Source: Streptomyces sp. ISL-43 (GTDB taxonomy: Bacteria > Actinomycetota > Actinomycetes > Streptomycetales > Streptomycetaceae). Taken from it: a stretch of DNA of 64,000 nucleotides. The position numbers and the translations under genes were made by a program. Location of the stretch: positions 62,001 through 126,000 of the forward strand of contig NZ_JAGGOT010000009.1 in assembly GCF_018614195.1 (NCBI RefSeq), read 5' to 3'. Positions 1 to 8,354 of the stretch are shown piece by piece (within the stretch, counting starts at the first letter, position 1; the number at the start of each line of letters is the position of its first letter). The notes under the pieces were generated by a model. The model did no database searches, was not told the DNA's origin, and worked only from the letters and a program-made list of their open reading frames with translations.

Positions 1-325
1 GGCCGCCCGCGGCGAGCCCGTTCCCGGGGCCGCGCTGCTCGTCACCGTCGGATCGCAGGCGCCCTTCCTCCACGAACTCGGGGCGCTGGCGGGGATCGCG
101 CCCGCCGCGTCGCTCCCGTACGCCTTCCCGCGCTGGCTCAACGTCTACGACCGCCATGACGTGCTCTCGTACCTCGCCGAGCCCGTCTTCCCCGGCGACC
201 CCCGCGTCAGAGACCACGAGATCGGCAGCGGCCAGCCGTTCCCGGCCTGTCACAGCGCCTACTGGAAACAGGACTCCCTCTACGCGCGCATCGAACAGGC
301 GGTGGACGAAGCGGAGATCGGGTGA
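1..325 (+). CDS. Alpha/beta-hydrolase-like protein, C-terminal part (5' end outside window)
   Basis: The open frame that ends in TGA at 323-325 runs in from the left edge and gives about 107 residues. It contains a strand-turn VTVGSQAP, then FPRWLNVYDRHDVLSYLA, and a late HSAYW. This pattern (late Asp-containing loop, then His near the C-terminus) is what the end of a serine alpha/beta hydrolase looks like; the nucleophile would lie upstream and cannot be checked. The stop overlaps the GTG start of the next gene (GTGA), so it is probably co-translated with the caspase/MoxR/SAV_2336 genes that follow. Calling it a hydrolase is inference from a partial sequence. Confidence 0.5.
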   Translation, partial: AARGEPVPGAALLVTVGSQAPFLHELGALAGIAPAASLPYAFPRWLNVYDRHDVLSYLAEPVFPGDPRVRDHEIGSGQPFPACHSAYWKQDSLYARIEQAVDEAEIG

Positions 326-2448
326 TTCCCCCCGGCTACCTGCCCCCGACCCTGGGGCCGCGGCGCACCTTCGCGCTCGTCGCCGGGGTCGAGAGCTATG
401 CCGTCAGCCACCACTGGAACCTGCGCGGACCGGCCCGCGACGCCTTACGGTTCGCCCGCTGGCTGACCGGGCCGGGGCAGGTGCCGCCGGGCCACGTAAG
501 GCTGTTGCTCTCCCCGCTCGACGACCCGGACGCCCTCGACTGGTCGGCCTCGGCGGAGCTGGAAGCCCTGCGGGGCACCTACCGGCCGGCCACCGAGGAG
601 AACGTGAAATCGGCGCTACTCGACGAACTCCCCGAGTGCGACGGCGACTTGTTGTGGATCTTCTGGGCCGGGCACGGCTACACCGAACCGCGGCGCGGCG
701 AGCTGATGCTGCCCTGCGCCGACGCCCGCCCCGGCCAGATCCGCCACCTCAACCTCGACTCCGCGCTGCGCTGGTGGCGCACCGACCTCGTCAAGCACCG
801 CCGGTTCCCGCTCCAGGCGGCCCTGGTGGACGCCTGCCGCGTCGACGCGCCGCGCGACGCCCGGTGGAACTTCGGCACCAGCGACTACGGGGGCGGCGTC
901 ACCGTCCCCGGGCGGCGGCAGTTCCGGCTGTACGCCTCCCGCGAGGGCGAGGCCGCGCAGAACGACGCCGAGCGCGGCGCGGGCCGCTTCACCGAGGCGC
1001 TCCTCGGCGAACTCGGCGAGCGCTCCGTGCGGGAGGGCGTCGCCGGCCTCGCCGACACCGCCCGCTCCATCCACCGCACCTTCGGTGAACTGCGCGAGCG
1101 CGGCGAGGGCTGGCAGCTCCCGCAGTTCGTCGTGGACCGGGACTGGGACGCCTGCTCCTTCCTCGACGAGGACCAGCCCGGGGTGACGCAGCCGCGCGCG
1201 GCCCGCCTCGACCAGGCCGCCTGGGACGGGCTCGGCCGGCTCTTCGAAGGCCGTGACCTGCCCCGATGCGCCTACGAGGCGTACGCGTGGGCGTTCCGGG
1301 CGACCGGCTGCGCGGCCCCGCTCCAGGGCGGCCTGCCGGGCGACACCCTGCTGGCGGTGGCCTGTGACCTCGACGAACGCCACGGCGGCCCGGACGGGAT
1401 GCCGCTCGCGGTGCCCTTCGTACGGTTCCTCGGCGAACGGGCCGGCGCGGGCGACGAGCGGTGGGCGGACCGGCTCCGCGACTGGGTGAGCACCACCCTC
1501 GAACGCCTCGCCCTGCCCGTGCTCCCGCCCCCGCCCCCACCGCCGCGCAGAACGGCCCTGCACGTGCGGTTGGAGCCGCCGCCGGGCGGGGAGGGCGGAT
1601 TCCTGGCCCGGATGTGGCTGCGGCGGGACGCGCCCGAACGCGTCCGGGAGCAGGAGGGCGGGCCCGTCCGGCGGGAGGCGTCCGAGCACATCTGGGAGTC
1701 GGAGGGCGAACCCGTGCGGCTGGACGCGATCCGGGACGAACTCGTACGCCAACTGGGCGGTGTGGGCCGTGCGTCGGGCGGGCACGCCGAGGCAGGGCGG
1801 CCGTCCGACGCGGTGGAGCGGATCGAGTTCCACGTGCCTTACGAACTGCTGGACCTGGACTTCGACCAGTGGCCGGTCCCGCGCGGCCCCGGCGGGCGGA
1901 CCCGGGCCCTCGGGCTGGTCTACCAGGTGGTGGTGCGCTGCCCGCAGGAACGCGAGGACACCGGCGCGGAGTGGCGGGGCAAATGGCGCTGGCTGTGGGC
2001 CCAGGGCGGCCGGCACGCCGACGCGGTCCGGGTGATCGCCGACGCGGAGGTCCACGACGGGCTCGGCATGGAGCTGGGGGCGGCGCCGGCGCCGGCGTGC
2101 GTCCTGGCGCACACGCGGAGCGGGGCGCGGACGGAGGCGGCGGTGGAAGCGGTACTGGAGGGCGGCGTCCCGGTGGCGGTCTGGCGCCGCCCGGCCCCGG
2201 CGGCCGCCGCGGCGGACCCCCACGACCTGCTGGCCCTGCTCGCGCCCGCCGGCGACGACGGGCGTCCCGACCCCGGCGCACTCGACGTGCTCGCACTGCC
2301 CGCGCGCGTACGGGAGGTGCGCCGGGCGGCCGCCGTCGCGGCGGCGGGCGCCCCCGGAGGCAAGCGACAACAGTCCTCAGGGGCAGACCGGTTGGTCCTC
2401 TTGTGGGACGATCCCGACGACACGCTCACCTTCCGGTCCCTGGCCTGA
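322..2448 (+). CDS. Caspase-like peptidase with C-terminal VMAP-C-type domain
   Basis: This 708-aa protein begins with a caspase/peptidase C14 fold (about residues 10-240). The catalytic dyad is visible: His118 in WAGHGY and Cys172 in LVDACRVD. A middle helical segment (about 290-390) may be an effector-associated domain. The C-terminal half (about 410-700) has conserved features of VMAP-C regions, including a central FHVPYELLDLDFDQWP and an acidic LVLLWDDPDDT near the end. In the published vWA-MoxR-VMAP ternary systems, such proteins are thought to be protease effectors switched on by the ATPase partner. The GTG start overlaps the upstream stop. A 135-bp Pro/Ala-codon-like repeat-rich spacer (2449-2583) separates it from the MoxR gene. 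No membrane segment or signal peptide is seen, so it should be cytosolic. Confidence 0.85.
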   Translation: MIPPGYLPPTLGPRRTFALVAGVESYAVSHHWNLRGPARDALRFARWLTGPGQVPPGHVRLLLSPLDDPDALDWSASAELEALRGTYRPATEENVKSALLDELPECDGDLLWIFWAGHGYTEPRRGELMLPCADARPGQIRHLNLDSALRWWRTDLVKHRRFPLQAALVDACRVDAPRDARWNFGTSDYGGGVTVPGRRQFRLYASREGEAAQNDAERGAGRFTEALLGELGERSVREGVAGLADTARSIHRTFGELRERGEGWQLPQFVVDRDWDACSFLDEDQPGVTQPRAARLDQAAWDGLGRLFEGRDLPRCAYEAYAWAFRATGCAAPLQGGLPGDTLLAVACDLDERHGGPDGMPLAVPFVRFLGERAGAGDERWADRLRDWVSTTLERLALPVLPPPPPPPRRTALHVRLEPPPGGEGGFLARMWLRRDAPERVREQEGGPVRREASEHIWESEGEPVRLDAIRDELVRQLGGVGRASGGHAEAGRPSDAVERIEFHVPYELLDLDFDQWPVPRGPGGRTRALGLVYQVVVRCPQEREDTGAEWRGKWRWLWAQGGRHADAVRVIADAEVHDGLGMELGAAPAPACVLAHTRSGARTEAAVEAVLEGGVPVAVWRRPAPAAAAADPHDLLALLAPAGDDGRPDPGALDVLALPARVREVRRAAAVAAAGAPGGKRQQSSGADRLVLLWDDPDDTLTFRSLA

Positions 2449-2583
2449 ACCCGCGCCCCCGACTCCACCCCCGACTCCGCCCCGACCCCGATGCCCGTCC
2501 CCGGGCGACACCGACGCCGGCGTCGACACCGACTCCGACACCCCCAGCGACAGCAGCAGTGATACGAGAGGGAGGCACAGGCA

Positions 2584-3702
2584 GTGGCGAAGGACTGGTG
2601 GCTGTACCACGGGACCGGAGAGGCCGCCGAGCGCCGGGCCAGGCTGGAGGCCGGACCGCCACCGCCCTGGCGCGATTTCACCGGCGTACCCGACCCGGGG
2701 TACACGCCCCCCGGCTGCGGGGGACCGGCATGGGAGCGCACCTGGCGGCGCGGCGAAGGCTACGCACCCGACGAACCCGAGAAGGATGTGGTCAACACCG
2801 CCCTGCACCTGCGCAGGCCGCTCCTCATCACCGGCAAACCGGGCGTCGGCAAGTCCACGCTCGCCTACAGCATCGCCTCCGACCTGGACCTGGGCCCCGT
2901 ACTGCACTGGCCGGTCACCAGCCGCACCGTCCTGCGCGACGGGCTGTACCTCTACGACGCGATCGGCCGGCTCCAGGAGGCCGGGCTGGAACAGCTGCGC
3001 ACGCCCGGCGCCGCCCAAGGCGTCACGGCAGCCGCGGGAGCCCCGCGAGCCGCGGGCGTCAAGGGGGCCGAGGCGGGCCCGGCGGCGGCCCCGGACCCCG
3101 TCGCCGGCGGCCCGTCCATCGCCCGCTACCTGCGCCTCGGCCCGCTCGGCACGGCCCTGCTGCCCCAGGACCGGCCGCGGGTCCTGCTCGTGGACGAGAT
3201 CGACAAGAGCGACATCGACCTCCCCGGCGACCTGCTCACCGTCTTCGAGGACGGCGGCTTCGTGATCCCCGAACTCGCGCGGCTCGCGAAGGAGGACCCG
3301 ACCGTCGCCATCGGCACCGACGACGACCCGGACGCCGCCGTCCGGATCACCCAAGGCCGCGTGCAGTGCCGGTACTTCCCCATCGTCGTCCTCACCAGCA
3401 ACGGCGAACGCGACTTCCCGCCGGCCTTCCTGCGCCGCTGCGTCCGGCTCCACCTCGAACCGCCGAAGATCGACAAGCTCGCCCGCATCGTGCGCGGCCG
3501 GCTCGGCGTGGACATCGAGCACAACAGCGAGTACCGCGAGCTCGCCCAGAGTTTCCTCGACCGGGCCGAGGACGGTGACCTGGCCACCGACCAGCTCCTC
3601 AACGCCATCCAACTCCGTCTGGCCGGAGCCTGGTCGGCCCCCGACGAACGCGAACGCTTCATCGCCACCGTCATGCACCACCTCACCGGGCCCTCCGCGT
3701 GA
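2584..3702 (+). CDS. MoxR-family AAA+ ATPase of the VMAP system
   Basis: The 372-aa product has Walker A GKPGVGKST (about residues 84-92), Walker B VLLVDEIDKSD (about 201-211), a sensor-1 region VVLTSNGERDFPPAF and an arginine-finger-like RRC directly after it. This is the MoxR/McrB-like AAA+ arrangement. An Ala/Gly-rich insertion (about residues 140-175) sits between the pore region and Walker B. The start is GTG after GGGAGG. Its stop is inside the GTG start of the next gene (GTGA at 3699-3702). MoxR ATPases work as chaperone-like remodelers of vWA-domain partners. Here the downstream SAV_2336-type protein has a vWA-like region, so the pair is the likely functional unit and the caspase the likely effector. 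Confidence 0.88.
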   Translation: MAKDWWLYHGTGEAAERRARLEAGPPPPWRDFTGVPDPGYTPPGCGGPAWERTWRRGEGYAPDEPEKDVVNTALHLRRPLLITGKPGVGKSTLAYSIASDLDLGPVLHWPVTSRTVLRDGLYLYDAIGRLQEAGLEQLRTPGAAQGVTAAAGAPRAAGVKGAEAGPAAAPDPVAGGPSIARYLRLGPLGTALLPQDRPRVLLVDEIDKSDIDLPGDLLTVFEDGGFVIPELARLAKEDPTVAIGTDDDPDAAVRITQGRVQCRYFPIVVLTSNGERDFPPAFLRRCVRLHLEPPKIDKLARIVRGRLGVDIEHNSEYRELAQSFLDRAEDGDLATDQLLNAIQLRLAGAWSAPDERERFIATVMHHLTGPSA

Positions 3703-6700
3703 TCGAGAGGCTCCTCGCCGCCTTCGCCGAAGGCGGCGAGGACGGCGGCCCCCGCCCCGGCGTCGGGGCGGAGGAGATCGCCGACATCCTGTGGCTGGCC
3801 ACGCGCGTGGACGCGGCGGACCGCCCGCAGGCCGCCGGGCCGACGCCGACGGATCCGGAGCCGCCGCCCGCCACCGAACGACCCGCTCCCGCAGCGGAGT
3901 TACCCGCCGACCTCCGGGCGGACGAGGAAGCCGCCGCCCAGTTCTTTCCCGCGGCCCGGCCCGGACCCGCCGTTCCCCGCGACCCCGCCGGGCAGGCCGC
4001 GGGAGCCGTCCCGGCGGCCGCGGCGGCCCGCCGGGGCACCGCGCTGCGCCTGCCGCGCGCTCCGTCCCTCGACGACCCGCTCGCCCTGATGCGCGCCCTG
4101 CGCCCCGTGGGCCGCCGCAACATCGGCGGCCCGGGCGAGGAGCTGGACGAACAGCTCACCGTGGAGCGCAGCATCGAGCGGATGGTGCTCACCCCGGTCC
4201 TGCGCCCCGCCGAGAGCCGCTGGCTGGACGTGGCCCTGGTCGTGGACGCGCACCACTCGATGCTGCTCTGGTCCGACCTGGTCGAAGAGGTGCGCGGGGT
4301 CCTCACCCGCAGCGGAGTCTTCCGCGACGTGCGGGCCTGGCGGCTCACGGGCACCGGCCCCGGCGGCACCCCCATGGTCGCGCACGGCCGCGACACCCCG
4401 CCCCGCAACCCCCTGGAGCTCGCCGACCCGGCGGGCCGCCGGCTGATCCTGGTCCTCTCCGACACGGTGGCCGGCGGCTGGCGGGAAGCCCCCCTGCGCC
4501 GAGTGCTCCGGCAGTGGTCCGCGCACAACGCCGTGGCCGTACTGAACGTCCTGCCCGAGCGGCTCTGGACGCGCGGCGCGGTCAGCCCGGTCCCCTTCGC
4601 CGTCCGCGCGGACCGCCCCGCGGCCGCCACCCGCTCCTGGCAGCGGGTACCGATGGTCCGGCGGGCCCGCGGGGGCGGGGCGGTGGTCCCGGTGGTCGGC
4701 ATCGCCTCGGGGAGCCTGGCCCGGCTGATCCGCGTGGTCTCCGGGGACGGGCGCTGGCGGCGGCTGGCCTGCCTGCGGCTGGACGCCGAGCCCAAGCACG
4801 AGGCGGCGTACGAGACTCCCGAGCCTTCGGACCCCTTCCCGGACCCCCTGGACGCGATCGAGCGCTTCCGCGCGAGCGCCTCCCCGACCGCCCAGCGGCT
4901 CGCCGCCCACCTGGCCGCCGTACCGCTCACGCTGCCCGTGATGACCCTCGTACGGCGCTCCCTGTTGCGGGACTCCGAGCACAGCCACCTCGCGGAGGTG
5001 GCGCTGGGCGGCCTCTTCGCCCCCTGGGGAGCCGAACAAGCAACGGACCAGCCGGAGTTCGAGTTCCTGCCAGGGGTACGGGAGGCACTGCTCGGCTCGC
5101 AGCTGCGCGGGGACGTGGCCGCCGTACGGGAGCTGGTCCGGCGGCGCGTGTGGGAGTACATGTCCCGACACCGGGGCACCGGCCGGGACTTCACGGCGAT
5201 CCGGCTCACGGACGGCGCGGAGGGGCGCCGCGAAGTGCCGGACGGCTCCATCCCGTTCGCCACGGCGGCCCGACCGGAACCAGGACTGGCCGACCGCGTG
5301 GTGCGGGTCCGCTTCGAGCCGACGCCGGAGCCGCAGTCGGTCGGCGTGCTGCTGTCCGCCCGCATGGTCCTGGCGGTCGGGGAGGGGATCGGCCGCAACG
5401 CCATCGCGTGGGTCCGGGCCGGCGGCCGCGAGCTGTCCTGCCGCTCGGTCTGGTGGGACGGGGCCACGCCCACGGTGTTCCTGCTGCTGGCCGACGAGGA
5501 CCTGGTGGATCCGCGGGCCTGGCCGCCACCGCGGTGGGGCGAAGGTGCGGGCGAGGGAGCCCGGCTGCGGGTCGACGGCTTCACCGACCAGGGCGAGCCG
5601 GCCTCGCTGACCGGCGAGGCCCTGCCGTACGAGGGGGAGCGGAACGGGGAGATCGTCCGGCTCTCCTCCGAACCGCAGCCCTGGACCCACTACGTGGGCG
5701 CCCCCGTCTCCCGCGGCGGGCGGCTGGCCGGCATCGTGCACACCGTCTGGCCGGACCGGATGGTGTTCCTGTCGGGGCGGGCGCTCCTCGAACAGCCCGG
5801 ATTCCGCGAGGTCTTGACGGCTCACGCGCGCGCCGGGAGCGAGATCTCCGGCATCTGTCTGGCGGTACGGACCGAAGTGGCCGTGGGGCCGATCGGCCGG
5901 TCGGTGGAGTCGGCGATGGTCGAACTCCTCATGCAGGCGGAGGGGGAGACCGGCGTGATGGGGATGTCCGCCCCGGCGCAGGACGGGGTCCTGTGCGTCA
6001 CGGTTGCGGATCCGGACGCCCTCGGCAAGGCGGGGCTGCTGCTTGCCGCTCTGCCCGGAGCCCTGGCGCGGCTGCGCGCGGGCTCCGGCGAGTGGGAGGT
6101 CTCCCTGGCGGTGGCCCTGGCCAGGGGCGAGTTCACCGCCGACGGGGAAGGAGTGAGCGGACCGGCGCCGGAGGAGGCCGGACGGCTCGTCCGCCGGCAG
6201 GCGGTCGCCGCGCGGCTGGGCCGGCGGGCCGGACCGGGAGCGATCGTCCTGGTGACGGGCGAGTCGCTGCGCGACGTCGGCGGTCTCGACTCGCTCAGGG
6301 TCGAGCGGATGGACCCGGACGTCGACCTGGAGGCGGAGTCGGAGGTCGAGTCGGAGGTCGAGGCGGAGGAGCCGCCGGCAACGTCCGGCCCGGGGAAGGG
6401 GGCCGGAGGCGGCCCTGCCGGGTGGTTCTGCCTGGACACCCCCGCCGACATGGCCAGGGCCCTGATCGACGCCGGGCTGAGGGTCGAGGACCCGGCGGTC
6501 GACTGGCAGCACTGCGGGTACGGTGCCACGGCGGCGGACCCGGCCGGATGCGTCGGCATCCGGATGTGGCCCCGCGAGTACTGCCTCGCCCACCTTGCGC
6601 CGGACGAACAGGCCGCCCAGCTGAGGGAGTTCAGGCCCGGCGGGGACGTCGACCTGCGGGGCACCACCTTCGCCGACGGCCTCCTCGAACGCCTGCTGCA

Positions 6701-7430
6701 CCATCTGCGCGACCCCTCGACGGGACACGTCCGGATGGGGGCCGCGGCCTTCGAGCGCGCGCATTTCGTCGACGAATGGAGCACGGTGGGAGCCGAGTTC
6801 GACGACCGCACGTCCTTCGACCGTGCCGTCTTCGACGAGCGGGCGGGATTCGAGTCCTCCCGCTTCAAGGGGACGGCCTCCTTCGGGCGGACCGTGTTCC
6901 GCCGCGGCGGCGCCTTCGACGGGAGCACCTTCGACCGTGACGCGCGGTTCGGCAGGGCGGACTTCGGCGGCAGCGCCGGCTTCAAGCACGCCCTGTTCGT
7001 CCAGGGATTCGACATGGCCTGGGCGGAATTGTGGGGTGAGACCCTCATGAGCGGGACGAGGGTGCGGGGGGCGGCCGACTTCGCGCACACGGTCTTCCAC
7101 GGCGGGAACGAATGGGCGCTCTCCGCCTTCCTCGGGCGGGCCTCCTTCGCGCACACCGTCTGGGGGTGCCCGGTGGCCTTCGAGGGGGTCCGCTTCGGGG
7201 GCCAGGCCTCCTTCGACCACGCCACCTTCGCCGCCACCGCCCGCTTCGCGCACGTGCACTTCGAGGAGAGGACGACCTTCGAGCGGGCCGACTTCGCGGA
7301 CACCGCCGACTTCGTGGAGACGTACTTCGCCCAGCCGTCCTGGCTCCCCTACGAGTGGCGGGTTCCCTTGACCCGGCCGGGTGCCGTCACCTTCGTCCTC
7401 GACCCCCTGCCGGGCGAGTCGGAACGGTGA
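3699..7430 (+). CDS. SAV_2336-type multidomain protein with trypsin-like region and pentapeptide repeats
   Basis: The 1243-aa protein is a mosaic. After a Pro/Ala-rich N-terminus, residues about 165-330 form a vWA-like domain (WLDVALVVDAHHSM in place of DxSxS). Residues about 520-700 look like a chymotrypsin fold ending GAPVSRGGRLAGIVHT, which lacks the classical GDSGG nucleophile motif and so may be inactive. Residues about 705-870 resemble a nucleotide-cyclase-like alpha/beta fold (weak). After a Glu/Ser linker (SEVESEVEAEE) comes a Cys/His cluster (HCGYG...GCVGI...YCLAH) and then about 200 residues of five-residue-periodic F-centred repeats typical of pentapeptide beta-helices. The N-terminal part is the SAV_2336 family that pairs with MoxR and VMAP proteins. 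The pentapeptide tail is an unusual fusion. The GTG start overlaps the MoxR stop. Confidence 0.8.
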   Translation: MIERLLAAFAEGGEDGGPRPGVGAEEIADILWLATRVDAADRPQAAGPTPTDPEPPPATERPAPAAELPADLRADEEAAAQFFPAARPGPAVPRDPAGQAAGAVPAAAAARRGTALRLPRAPSLDDPLALMRALRPVGRRNIGGPGEELDEQLTVERSIERMVLTPVLRPAESRWLDVALVVDAHHSMLLWSDLVEEVRGVLTRSGVFRDVRAWRLTGTGPGGTPMVAHGRDTPPRNPLELADPAGRRLILVLSDTVAGGWREAPLRRVLRQWSAHNAVAVLNVLPERLWTRGAVSPVPFAVRADRPAAATRSWQRVPMVRRARGGGAVVPVVGIASGSLARLIRVVSGDGRWRRLACLRLDAEPKHEAAYETPEPSDPFPDPLDAIERFRASASPTAQRLAAHLAAVPLTLPVMTLVRRSLLRDSEHSHLAEVALGGLFAPWGAEQATDQPEFEFLPGVREALLGSQLRGDVAAVRELVRRRVWEYMSRHRGTGRDFTAIRLTDGAEGRREVPDGSIPFATAARPEPGLADRVVRVRFEPTPEPQSVGVLLSARMVLAVGEGIGRNAIAWVRAGGRELSCRSVWWDGATPTVFLLLADEDLVDPRAWPPPRWGEGAGEGARLRVDGFTDQGEPASLTGEALPYEGERNGEIVRLSSEPQPWTHYVGAPVSRGGRLAGIVHTVWPDRMVFLSGRALLEQPGFREVLTAHARAGSEISGICLAVRTEVAVGPIGRSVESAMVELLMQAEGETGVMGMSAPAQDGVLCVTVADPDALGKAGLLLAALPGALARLRAGSGEWEVSLAVALARGEFTADGEGVSGPAPEEAGRLVRRQAVAARLGRRAGPGAIVLVTGESLRDVGGLDSLRVERMDPDVDLEAESEVESEVEAEEPPATSGPGKGAGGGPAGWFCLDTPADMARALIDAGLRVEDPAVDWQHCGYGATAADPAGCVGIRMWPREYCLAHLAPDEQAAQLREFRPGGDVDLRGTTFADGLLERLLHHLRDPSTGHVRMGAAAFERAHFVDEWSTVGAEFDDRTSFDRAVFDERAGFESSRFKGTASFGRTVFRRGGAFDGSTFDRDARFGRADFGGSAGFKHALFVQGFDMAWAELWGETLMSGTRVRGAADFAHTVFHGGNEWALSAFLGRASFAHTVWGCPVAFEGVRFGGQASFDHATFAATARFAHVHFEERTTFERADFADTADFVETYFAQPSWLPYEWRVPLTRPGAVTFVLDPLPGESER

Positions 7431-7445
7431 GCTCGGGCAACGGGC

Positions 7446-7484
7446 GCCCCGGCCCCGGTGATCGGGGCGTGCACCGGCCGGGGC
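7446..7484. terminator. Hairpin between convergent genes
   Basis: GCCCCGGCC at 7446-7454 pairs perfectly with GGCCGGGGC at 7476-7484. It lies between the convergent stops at 7430 and 7527 and can end transcription from both sides. No T-tract follows, which is usual for Streptomyces. Confidence 0.6.
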
Positions 7485-7526
7485 CGGGGGCCGGAAGGCC
7501 CCGCGCCCGCGGCCGGTGCCCGGCGG

Positions 7527-8354
7527 TCAGGTGCCCGGCGGCACCCGTCCCGGACGGCCCGCGCCCCGGGTCAGGCGGTATCCGCCGATGCCGGCGAGCG
7601 CGGCGAGCAGCCCGCCGGCCGCCGTCCAGAGCCAGCGGTCGGACCACCAGGCGCCGGACCAGCCGCCCTCCGGTTCGACACCGGCAGCGGTGCCCGCGCC
7701 GGGGACGAGCGGCGCGGCGAGCGTGTTGTCCGCCGCGTAGGCGCCGCCGACGTCCTTCGCCTCGGCCCGCAGGCGTGCCCGTACCGGCTGGCCGAGGTCC
7801 TCCTGCGCGAGGTCGGTGACCGTGAGGCGGATGTAATAGGCGCCCTTCAGCGGGTCGTTGCCCCACTGGTCGGCGCCCGAGCGGACCGGGCGCAGCGTGC
7901 AGGACAGGTCGATCGTCGCGGCGTCCTTGGCGGCCGTACCGGTCTGCGTGCCGTACATGCAGGGCTGGCGGCGGCGCAGACCGTCGTAGACGTCGAGCTG
8001 CCACGTCGAGGCGGCGTGCCGGCCGGTTGCGGCGGGCAGGGTGACGGACGCCTTGACGGTGGCGCGCTGTCCCGAGTCCAGCGGGAGCACCCAGTAGAGG
8101 TAGTCGCCGGTGGAGGCGTCGGCCGTGGCCTCCTGGCCCAGCCGGACCGGGGTGGCCGTACGGAAGGCCGTGCCGGCCTCGGTCGGCTCCTGCGCACCGC
8201 CGCTGGGGCTCGGCGACGGCGACGGCGAGGCCGCCACACCGAGCAGGCCGCCGCCCACGAGCAGCGCGGCGGTCAGCGCGCGCCGAACACCTCGTACGCC
8301 GTCTGCGCGGGGTGCGCTTCGCTCATCCCTTGCGGTCCTTCTCACGGCACTCAT
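7527..8354 (-). CDS. Secreted/membrane-anchored protein coupled to the VWA gene
   Basis: The 275-aa product has an N-terminal hydrophobic segment (RRALTAALLVGGGLLGVA) acting as signal peptide or anchor, then a short SPSPSPS linker, an extracellular beta-rich domain (about residues 50-215) and a C-terminal transmembrane helix (WLWTAAGGLLAALAGIGGYR) with a short basic tail. The ATG at 8354 overlaps the TGA of the VWA gene (ATGA), which fixes the start. This pairing with a VWA membrane protein suggests a two-subunit surface complex. The family is not one I can name. The extracellular domain begins with TATPVRLGQEATADAS and shares a repeat-like style with the VWA partner's distal domain, which also starts with a Glu/Ser-rich strand pattern. 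Confidence 0.75.
   Translation of the reverse strand: MSAVRRTARDERSAPRADGVRGVRRALTAALLVGGGLLGVAASPSPSPSPSGGAQEPTEAGTAFRTATPVRLGQEATADASTGDYLYWVLPLDSGQRATVKASVTLPAATGRHAASTWQLDVYDGLRRRQPCMYGTQTGTAAKDAATIDLSCTLRPVRSGADQWGNDPLKGAYYIRLTVTDLAQEDLGQPVRARLRAEAKDVGGAYAADNTLAAPLVPGAGTAAGVEPEGGWSGAWWSDRWLWTAAGGLLAALAGIGGYRLTRGAGRPGRVPPGT

Noticed and set aside
3900-7259. A 1119-codon frame antisense to the SAV_2336 gene
   Set aside because: Low-complexity translation, no start signal, opposite a gene with coupled start and recognisable domains.
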